In this document: one piece after another, positions 39,837 to 45,350 of the stretch
Position numbering within the stretch: position 1 is the stretch's first letter
How the letters are laid out: every line of letters begins with the position of its first letter
Notes under the pieces: model-generated
Told to the model about the DNA's origin: nothing
Seen by the model: only the letters and a program-made list of their open reading frames with translations
The model's database searches: none
Translations under genes and position numbers: made by a program
From: Bacteroidales bacterium
GTDB lineage: Bacteria > Bacteroidota > Bacteroidia > Bacteroidales > UBA932
Direction: 5' to 3'
DNA length: 45,350 nucleotides
Assembly: GCA_017399905.1 (NCBI GenBank)
Contig: JAFQAR010000083.1
Location: 1 to 45,350, forward strand

Positions 39837-40880
39837 ATGAGACTTGTACACAGGATAATCCTTTCGGTTCTTGTTCCTATGATCCTTACATTGGGATTGT
39901 GGGGGTGGCTGTCGTTCCGGACCATGGAGCGCAAGATTCATTCGATAAATGTGGAATATCCGGAAAGCTCCATTTATCTGCATGAGGAGATACTGATCGA
40001 ACATGTGCTTCTGTGGACCATCCTGCTTTTCGCCGTGTTGCTCGTCTGTGTGGTGGCTGTCGGCGTGATAGTGACCGATTATAATCTTAGACCTTTGAGG
40101 TCGCTTCTCAAATGGATCGACGAATATGTGCCAGGCAAACCTGGAATGAGTGTGCCGGCCGATACACGGATCATCGAGTTCCGTCGTCTTGCAGATGCAA
40201 CGCAGCAGGCGGTCAACCGTTTCGAACATCAGTTTGAAGAAAGAAAAGTGTTCATAGGAAATGTGTCCCACGAACTTCAGACCCCTTTGGCCGTATGCAG
40301 CAATCATATCGAGCTGCTTCTTGACAGAAATGACTTGAATGAGGAGATTGCTGGTGAACTTGTCAAGATCCACAGGAACCTGCAGAATCTGATCCGCATG
40401 AACAAGAGCCTCCTTCTTCTTACCAAGATAGAGAATGACCAGTTCGCTCCCGATTCTTCAGTGTCGTTCAACAGGCTTCTCAAGGACAGCCTTTCGCTTT
40501 ACACTGACATATATGAGCATAAGTCACATTCCGTTTCCTTCAAGGAAGAAGGGGAATTTTCAATGGAGATGAATGAACAGCTTTCTTCCGTTCTGGTCAA
40601 CAATCTCATAAAGAACGCCTTTGTCCACTCTGCTGCCGGCTCTTCCATAGCCGTTGAGGTGGGAACGGAAGGCTTTTCCGTATCCAATACGGGTGACTCT
40701 CCGCTCGATAGCGATAAGCTTTTCCGCCGTTTCTATCAGCCTTCGGGCCGCAGGGAAGGATCGACAGGTCTAGGTCTTGCCTTGGCTGGAGGAGTGTGCG
40801 CGCATAGCGGTCTGGATATCTCCTACAGCTTCGCCGACGGCTCCCATGTTTTTGCTGTAAATTTGAAAAAATCTAAATAA
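39837..40880 (+). CDS. sensor histidine kinase
   Basis: A 347-residue membrane kinase with helices at about 8-28 and 58-80 framing a short periplasmic segment of about 30 residues. Next come a HAMP-like linker, a dimerisation/phosphoacceptor domain (Val-Ser-His-Glu-Leu-Gln-Thr-Pro, His145) and an ATPase domain with the N box (Asn-Leu-Ile-Lys-Asn-Ala) and Gly-Leu-Gly-Leu-Ala. It is paired with the regulator 7 bp upstream. The short periplasmic loop suggests sensing within the membrane or through a partner, perhaps the PepSY-like proteins downstream. Confidence 0.9.
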   Translation: MRLVHRIILSVLVPMILTLGLWGWLSFRTMERKIHSINVEYPESSIYLHEEILIEHVLLWTILLFAVLLVCVVAVGVIVTDYNLRPLRSLLKWIDEYVPGKPGMSVPADTRIIEFRRLADATQQAVNRFEHQFEERKVFIGNVSHELQTPLAVCSNHIELLLDRNDLNEEIAGELVKIHRNLQNLIRMNKSLLLLTKIENDQFAPDSSVSFNRLLKDSLSLYTDIYEHKSHSVSFKEEGEFSMEMNEQLSSVLVNNLIKNAFVHSAAGSSIAVEVGTEGFSVSNTGDSPLDSDKLFRRFYQPSGRREGSTGLGLALAGGVCAHSGLDISYSFADGSHVFAVNLKKSK

Positions 40881-40990
40881 AATCAAAAAAATCTCAATAT
40901 TTCAGTTTCTTTTCAGAATTGAGTGTGAATTTTGCAAAACAAAAAGTTGCAGGTGCGATACCTGCCTGAATGTGGAATTAACCTTAAATT

Positions 40991-41434
40991 ATGAATGAAA
41001 TGAAACAGATTGTATTGAGTCTTGTTGTTGCCGTTACATTTGCTTTCGCAGCGGATGCCGGTAACCGCCCTATATCATATTCGGATCTTCCTGCCGCAGC
41101 AAGGACTTTCCTGGAATCGAACTTTCCGGGCAAGGACGTGGCTTATGCGGCTGTAGACGATGACCTTGTCCGTCCGGACTATATGATCGCCTTCAAGGAT
41201 GGAATGAAGATCCAGTTCGAACATTCCGGACGACTTGAAAAGATAGAGTCGGGAAGTTCGCTTATTCCTGAAAGAATTATCCCGGTGCAGATATGTGACT
41301 ATGTGAGAACTCATTACCCTGATGCGAAGGTGACAGAATATGAGGTCGGCAGGAGAGATTATGATATAAAGCTGTCCAACAGGATGGAACTGAAGTTCAA
41401 CAGGCATTTCAGCCTTGTGGAAATTGATGACTGA
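40991..41434 (+). CDS. PepSY-like periplasmic protein
   Basis: A 147-residue exported protein (signal peptide ending near Ala-Asp-Ala-Gly, residue 24) with two repeats of about 55 residues of the PepSY-like/DUF2874 type: Leu-Pro-Ala-Ala-Ala-Arg-Thr-Phe-Leu near 32, then Ile-Pro-Val-Gln-Ile-Cys-Asp-Tyr-Val near 98, each followed by Tyr...Lys-Phe/Leu...Met-Lys/Glu-Ile/Leu strands. In Bacteroidetes such proteins commonly sit beside two-component systems. It lies 110 bp after the kinase, with a small GCAGGT/ACCTGC hairpin in the gap (about 40951-40967), and 16 bp before a related lipoprotein. Confidence 0.78.
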   Translation: MNEMKQIVLSLVVAVTFAFAADAGNRPISYSDLPAAARTFLESNFPGKDVAYAAVDDDLVRPDYMIAFKDGMKIQFEHSGRLEKIESGSSLIPERIIPVQICDYVRTHYPDAKVTEYEVGRRDYDIKLSNRMELKFNRHFSLVEIDD

Positions 41435-41450
41435 CAATAACCGTTTGAGT

Positions 41451-41915
41451 ATGAAAAGAATTTTTGGAATTGCTGCTGTAGCCTTCGCCGTCATTTTGAC
41501 GGGAAGCTGCGAAAAATATGAAGATGGACGTCCCGAGAAGTCGGTAAGGAACGAGTTCTCTCAGATGTATCCGGATGCAAAGGACATCGAATGGGATCGG
41601 GAGCACAGCTGGTGGAAGGTTTCATTTGAAACAGGAACGGCTCCGAACCGTACGGAACATGAGGCCTGGTATGATCTGAATGGACAATGGATCCGTACAG
41701 AAACCGATATGAGACTGTCTGCGGTCCCTGAAAGGATAATGGGTTTCCTTTCGGCATCCGAATATGGATCTGCTTCTTTTGAAGACAATGATGCCGAATT
41801 CATACAGACTCCTTCAGGAAACTATTACAGGTTTGATCTTCTTCACTCAGGTGTCGAGATATATGTAGACGTGTCAGAAGCTGGGAAAGTGACTCTGGCA
41901 AAATTTGATTGGTAA
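41451..41915 (+). CDS. PepSY-like lipoprotein
   Basis: A 154-residue lipoprotein (Leu-Thr-Gly-Ser-Cys, Cys20) of the same general fold as its neighbour: Val-Arg-Asn-Glu-Phe-Ser-Gln-Met-Tyr-Pro-Asp-Ala-Lys-Asp-Ile-Glu-Trp near 31-47, then a second repeat after Pro-Glu-Arg-Ile-Met-Gly-Phe-Leu near 95. I chose ATG 41451 at the lipoprotein signal. It is the last gene of the regulator-kinase-PepSY cluster, closed by the hairpin at 41935-41960. A role as an envelope ligand-binding or kinase-modulating partner is inferred from position. Confidence 0.75.
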   Translation: MKRIFGIAAVAFAVILTGSCEKYEDGRPEKSVRNEFSQMYPDAKDIEWDREHSWWKVSFETGTAPNRTEHEAWYDLNGQWIRTETDMRLSAVPERIMGFLSASEYGSASFEDNDAEFIQTPSGNYYRFDLLHSGVEIYVDVSEAGKVTLAKFDW

Positions 41916-41927
41916 ATAAAAGTGTGT

Positions 41928-41970
41928 TAAATTTGTTGCCACGAAATTTTTCGTGGCAACTTTATTTTTT
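41928..41970 (+). promoter_or_regulatory. overlapping terminator and C1 peptidase promoter
   Basis: TAAATTTG (41928-41935) fits the -7 consensus. The last base begins a hairpin (GTTGCCACGAAA and its complement, 41935-41960) followed by a T-rich run to 41970, right before the peptidase ATG. Transcripts from upstream would form the full terminator; transcripts started at about 41942 would lack most of its 5' arm. Confidence 0.55.
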
Positions 41971-43395
41971 ATGAAGAAGATAATCACTATTGCGACATTC
42001 GCCGCTTTTTTTGTCTGCACGGCATCATTTGCACAGCAGAAGCCTGCCGGCTCTGCAGAAGGAGGACTGACACCTGAAATACTGAACGAAATCAGGAACG
42101 GATATGAAGGAAATGTTTCTGACAAGGCATTGAAGAATTCTCTCGCAGGGACTTCAATTGCGGTTCTTGCTGTCAATTCCGAAAATGCGGCCATGATGGA
42201 TACTCATTTTTCCGACAGGGTCAGGACAAAGGGTATCACCGATCAGAAGTCATCAGGACGCTGCTGGCTCTTTACCGGACTCAATGTCTTGAGGGCTAAG
42301 ATGATAGATAAGTATGACCTTCCTTCCATGGAGTTCTCGCAGAACTATCTCTTCTTCTATGACCAGCTGGAGAAGGCGAATCTTTTCCTTCAGGGCGTGA
42401 TAGATACCCGGAAGCTTCCTTTTGACGACAGGAAGGTGGACTGGCTCTTTTCGAATCCTCTCAGTGACGGCGGACAGTTCACGGGGGTTTCCAATCTCAT
42501 TACCAAATATGGACTGGTACCGTCCGAGGCCATGCCGGAAACATATCAGTCGAACAATACCTCACAGATGGCTTCCCTTCTGAAGCTGAAGCTCCGTGAG
42601 GACGGCCTTGCATTGCGTAAGGCTTATGAGGATAACCGTGCCGGCAGCGCACAGCTGCAGGAGATGAAGGTGAAGCAGCTGGCTGAGATATACCGATTCC
42701 TCGTCCTTTGTCTCGGTGAACCTCCTGTGGAGTTCGAATGGACAAGGTGCAACGGCAGCAATGAGATCGTCAGCCGTGGAACGTATACTCCGAAGTCCTT
42801 TTATGAGGAATTCATAGGGGAGGACCTGGAAGGAAACTATGTGATGATAATGAACGATCCTTGCCGTGAATACGGAAAAGTATATGAAATAGATTACGAC
42901 AGGCATGTATATGACGGACATAACTGGCTGTATGTCAATCTTCCTGTCGAGCGCATAAAGGAGATGGCCATCGCATCCATCAGGGATAATGTGGCAATGT
43001 ACTTTTCATGCGATGTCGGCAAGTTCCTGAGCCGCTCGAAAGGAACCCTTGATCTTGCGAACTTCGATTACGAGTCCCTTTCCGGCATGTCGTTCGGCAT
43101 GAACAAGAAGGAACGCGTGCAGACCCATGCAAGCGGTTCGTCACATGCCATGACGCTTATCGCTGTCGACGTGTGTCCTGAAACTGGAAAGCCAGTGAAA
43201 TGGATGGTGGAGAACAGCTGGGGACCGGCATCGGGTTACAAGGGCTGCCTCGTCATGACTGACGAATGGTTTGACGAATATATGTTCCGCCTTGTCGTGG
43301 AAAGGAAATATGTTCCTGCGGATGTACTTGAGATGCTTGAACAGAAGCCTGTCGCTCTTCCTGCATGGGATCCTATGTTCTCTCCTGAGGAATAA
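41971..43395 (+). CDS. C1B-type (bleomycin hydrolase/PepC-like) cysteine peptidase
   Basis: A 474-residue papain-like peptidase. The catalytic triad is visible: Gln-Lys-Ser-Ser-Gly-Arg-Cys-Trp (Cys98), Ser-Ser-His-Ala-Met-Thr (His392) and Glu-Asn-Ser-Trp-Gly (Asn415), spaced as in bleomycin hydrolase. Unlike cytosolic PepC it has a clear signal peptide (Ala-Ser-Phe-Ala-Gln, cleavage near 20), as do the secreted C1 peptidases of Bacteroidales. It therefore probably works as an aminopeptidase in the periplasm. I chose ATG 41971; an upstream in-frame GTG at 41953 lies inside the terminator hairpin. Confidence 0.88.
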   Translation: MKKIITIATFAAFFVCTASFAQQKPAGSAEGGLTPEILNEIRNGYEGNVSDKALKNSLAGTSIAVLAVNSENAAMMDTHFSDRVRTKGITDQKSSGRCWLFTGLNVLRAKMIDKYDLPSMEFSQNYLFFYDQLEKANLFLQGVIDTRKLPFDDRKVDWLFSNPLSDGGQFTGVSNLITKYGLVPSEAMPETYQSNNTSQMASLLKLKLREDGLALRKAYEDNRAGSAQLQEMKVKQLAEIYRFLVLCLGEPPVEFEWTRCNGSNEIVSRGTYTPKSFYEEFIGEDLEGNYVMIMNDPCREYGKVYEIDYDRHVYDGHNWLYVNLPVERIKEMAIASIRDNVAMYFSCDVGKFLSRSKGTLDLANFDYESLSGMSFGMNKKERVQTHASGSSHAMTLIAVDVCPETGKPVKWMVENSWGPASGYKGCLVMTDEWFDEYMFRLVVERKYVPADVLEMLEQKPVALPAWDPMFSPEE

Positions 43396-43428
43396 CGCCT
43401 CTCAAGACGTACGAACATATAAAATTCG

Positions 43429-43436
43429 TATATTTG
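43429..43436 (+). promoter_or_regulatory. hisS promoter -7 element
   Basis: TATATTTG followed by CA, 27 bp before the hisS ATG. Confidence 0.6.
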
Positions 43437-43463
43437 CACGATTTAACTGAAAAACTGAGACAA

Positions 43464-44873
43464 ATGGCACAGAAACCGTCTATCCCAAAGGGAACAAGAG
43501 ATTTCGGACCTGCTGAAATGGCGGGAAGAAACTATATATTCGATACTATCCGTTCTGTCTTCAAGACATACGGATATGCACCTATCGAGACTCCTTCAAT
43601 GGAGAATCTGAGCACTCTTCTCGGAAAATACGGTGAAGAGGGCGACAAGCTACTGTTCCGTATCCTGAACTCGGGTGATGCATTCTCAAAGATCAACTAT
43701 GATGAGTATCGTGTGGAAGGCACTGAAAACGGATACAACAGCAAGGCGCTTTCCCTTAAGGTCTGTGAGAAAGGACTCAGGTATGACCTCACCGTGCCTT
43801 TTGCCCGTTTCGTGGTTCAGCATCAGAATGACATAACATTCCCTTTCAAGAGGTTCCAGATACAGCCGGTGTGGCGTGCTGACCGTCCTCAGAAGGGCCG
43901 CTATAGGGAATTCTACCAGTGTGACGTGGATGTGATCGGATCCACTTCCCAGCTGAACGAGCTTGAGCTTGTGCAGATCGTCGACAGGGTGTTCACATTG
44001 TTTGACGTGAATGTATGCATCAAGATCAACAACCGCAAGGTCCTTACCGGTATGGCTGAAATCTGCGGATTCCCTGACAAGGTGGTTGACATAACGGTTG
44101 CCATTGACAAGATAGATAAGATCGGTCTTGAGGCGGTCGAAGCTGAAATGATGGAGAAAGGACTGACTGCGGAGGCTGTAGAGGTTATCCGTCCGGTGCT
44201 TCAGCTTTCCGGTACGACTGTGGAGAAACTTGCCGTAATGAGGGATCTCATGAGCGGTAAGTCGGCTTCCGGCATAGTGTCCGATACAGGTCTCAAAGGT
44301 CTGGATGAGCTCGAGGAACTTTTTGGCTTCATAGAAGCTGCAGGCATACGTCATGATGTCGAAATCGACCTTTCGCTTGCCCGCGGACTCAACTATTATA
44401 CAGGAGCCATCTTCGAGGTGAAGGCAAAGGATTTTGCTATCGGAAGCATCTGCGGCGGCGGACGTTACGACAACCTTACCGGCATCTTTGGTCTTCCTAA
44501 TATGTCTGGAGTCGGTATTTCATTCGGTGCGGACCGTATCTACGACGTTCTTAAAGGTCTTGACAAGTTCCCTTCGGAGGTGACTTCGACGACAAGGCTT
44601 CTTTTCGCCAACATGGGACGTGATGAACTCGGATATCTCATTCCTGTAGTGAAGTCTCTCCGTGAGGCAGGAGTCGCTTGCGAGATCTATCCTGAGCAGA
44701 CCAAGCTCAAGAAGCAGTTCGATTATGCGGACAAGAAGGCAATACCGTTCCTTTCAATCGTAGGAGGTAATGAGATGGCCGAAGGAATAGTCAATGTGAA
44801 GAATCTCTCTACCGGTGAGCAGAAGTCTTTTGCAAAGACAGATATTGACGGAATGATTACATTCATGAATTAA
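43464..44873 (+). CDS. hisS: histidyl-tRNA synthetase
   Basis: A 469-residue class II synthetase charging tRNA-His. Motif 1 begins at Lys-Gly-Thr-Arg-Asp-Phe-Gly-Pro (about 9-16), and motif 2 includes [10 protein letters not shown]. The HisRS signatures [10 protein letters not shown] and Gly-Gly-Gly-Arg-Tyr-Asp follow, with the anticodon-binding domain at the C-terminus (about 375-469). I chose ATG 43464 because an earlier in-frame ATG (43434) overlaps the -7 element. It stands alone and is followed by dispersed repeats. Confidence 0.94.
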   Translation: MAQKPSIPKGTRDFGPAEMAGRNYIFDTIRSVFKTYGYAPIETPSMENLSTLLGKYGEEGDKLLFRILNSGDAFSKINYDEYRVEGTENGYNSKALSLKVCEKGLRYDLTVPFARFVVQHQNDITFPFKRFQIQPVWRADRPQKGRYREFYQCDVDVIGSTSQLNELELVQIVDRVFTLFDVNVCIKINNRKVLTGMAEICGFPDKVVDITVAIDKIDKIGLEAVEAEMMEKGLTAEAVEVIRPVLQLSGTTVEKLAVMRDLMSGKSASGIVSDTGLKGLDELEELFGFIEAAGIRHDVEIDLSLARGLNYYTGAIFEVKAKDFAIGSICGGGRYDNLTGIFGLPNMSGVGISFGADRIYDVLKGLDKFPSEVTSTTRLLFANMGRDELGYLIPVVKSLREAGVACEIYPEQTKLKKQFDYADKKAIPFLSIVGGNEMAEGIVNVKNLSTGEQKSFAKTDIDGMITFMN

Positions 44874-44879
44874 CGGACA

Positions 44880-45015
44880 TTGTCATTTCGAGCTTGCGAA
44901 TCAGGATTATGTCATTTGGGCCTGTCGGGAAATCTTGAGCCCCTGATGTCATTTCGAGCCTGACGAGAAATCTTGATCCCCTGATGTCATTTCGAGCCTG
45001 ACGAGAAATCTCCAT
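44880..45015. repeat. tandem dispersed intergenic repeats
   Basis: Three consecutive units of about 40 bases containing TGTCATTTCGAGC (second copy diverged to TGTCATTTGGGCC), then GAAATCTTGA-like ends and CCCCTGA linkers. They belong to the type found elsewhere in the window and fill the gap between hisS and the tRNA promoter. Confidence 0.65.
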
Positions 45016-45032
45016 TTTTTTTGCAATAAAAG

Positions 45033-45063
45033 TTTGCAGTTTCAAAAAATGTCCGTATATTTG
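45033..45063 (+). promoter_or_regulatory. initiator tRNA promoter, perfect consensus
   Basis: TTTG (45033-45036), a 19-bp spacer and TATATTTG (45056-45063), 11 bp before the tRNA. Confidence 0.75.
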
Positions 45064-45074
45064 CAGTCCAATAT

Positions 45075-45150
45075 CGCGGGATAGAGCAGTTGGTAGCTCG
45101 TCGGGCTCATAACCCGGAGGCCGGAGGTTCGAGTCCTCCTCCCGCTACCA
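45075..45150 (+). tRNA. initiator tRNA-fMet (anticodon CAT)
   Basis: A complete cloverleaf with loop CTCATAA (anticodon CAT). Two initiator hallmarks are visible: three consecutive G:C pairs (GGG/CCC) next to the anticodon loop, and an unpaired first acceptor position (C1 opposite U72). CCA is encoded. Confidence 0.9.
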
Positions 45151-45153
45151 GGA

Positions 45154-45177
45154 AAAAGCAGATGCAAATCTGCTTTT
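45154..45177 (+). terminator. terminator after tRNA-fMet
   Basis: AAAAGCAGAT and ATCTGCTTTT form a 10-bp perfect stem with a four-base loop, 3 bp after the tRNA. The next tRNA follows 16 bp later with no clear promoter, so read-through is likely. Confidence 0.65.
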
Positions 45178-45193
45178 CTCATTTATACCAGTT

Positions 45194-45275
45194 GCGGGCG
45201 TGTTGAAATTGGTAGACAAGCCAGACTTAGGATCTGGTGCCGAGAGGCGTATGGGTTCGAGTCCCTTCGCCCGCA
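45194..45275 (+). tRNA. tRNA-Leu (anticodon TAG)
   Basis: Acceptor GCGGGCG/CGCCCGC, anticodon stem CCAGA/TCTGG with loop CTTAGGA (anticodon TAG), a long class II variable arm (GTGCCGAGAGGCGT) and T arm with TTCGAGT. CCA is not encoded. Confidence 0.92.
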
Positions 45276-45278
45276 CTC

Positions 45279-45311
45279 AAAAATAGTTCAGCAATCTGCT
45301 GAACTATTTTT
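45279..45311 (+). terminator. terminator after tRNA-Leu
   Basis: A 15-bp perfect stem (AAAAATAGTTCAGCA and its complement) with a three-base loop, ending in T residues. I see nothing else from 45312 to the window end. Confidence 0.85.
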
Positions 45312-45350
45312 GTTTTCAGGCAGGCCTGAAAACCGTGCGGTCGAAGGGAA

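Overview
The window looks like chromosomal DNA of a gut-type member of the Bacteroidales (Bacteroidota). The evidence is the Bacteroidetes promoter form TTTG-N19-TAnnTTTG in front of many genes (perfect copies precede rpmH, the initiator tRNA and an orphan RNA), SusC/SusD proteins, a hybrid two-component regulator (HTCS), BACON-like lipoproteins, PepSY-like periplasmic proteins and a class I fumarase. I cannot name the genus.

Layout. 1-1564: two tandem lipoproteins. 1565-2050: a duplicated fragment of the fumarase 5' region with hairpin repeats, then an orphan small RNA. 2048-4491: a conserved small protein, a divergent two-helix membrane protein, a possible short RNA, and an SPFH/band-7 plus ribbon-helix-helix operon with a tandem palindromic operator over its promoter. 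4596-6501: three hairpin repeats, then fumarase and a terminator.

6507-33687 is a polysaccharide utilization locus (PUL). In transcription order on the minus strand it holds the HTCS, then U2 (unrecognised family), GH9b, GH31b (YicI-type alpha-xylosidase-like), SusC (broken by a frameshift), SusD, GH9a, GH31a, a GH3 lipoprotein and U1 (paralogue of U2). A GH2 with the beta-glucuronidase N-x-K motif runs divergently from the HTCS. The likely scheme is SusCD import of an oligosaccharide, periplasmic sensing by the HTCS propeller, backbone attack by GH9 and GH3, side-chain removal by GH31 and GH2, and an unknown step by the U proteins. GH9+GH31+GH3+GH2 resembles xyloglucan loci, but no surface endo-enzyme or extra surface glycan-binding lipoprotein is encoded, so the substrate is open. 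A 22-bp-spaced direct repeat at the U2 promoter recurs between the HTCS and GH2 and is a candidate HTCS operator.

33736-45350 is housekeeping: tRNA-Gln, a YqaA-like membrane protein, tadA, rpmH, rsmG, an ECF-like sigma factor, polA, an OmpR-type two-component system followed by two PepSY-like proteins, a C1B peptidase, hisS, initiator tRNA-Met and tRNA-Leu. Several gaps carry a dispersed repeat related to TGTCATTTCGAGC.

Most promising for novelty: the duplicated U family inside the PUL, the putative HTCS operator pair, the ribbon-helix-helix operator, the duplicated fumarase leader, and the orphan small RNA.
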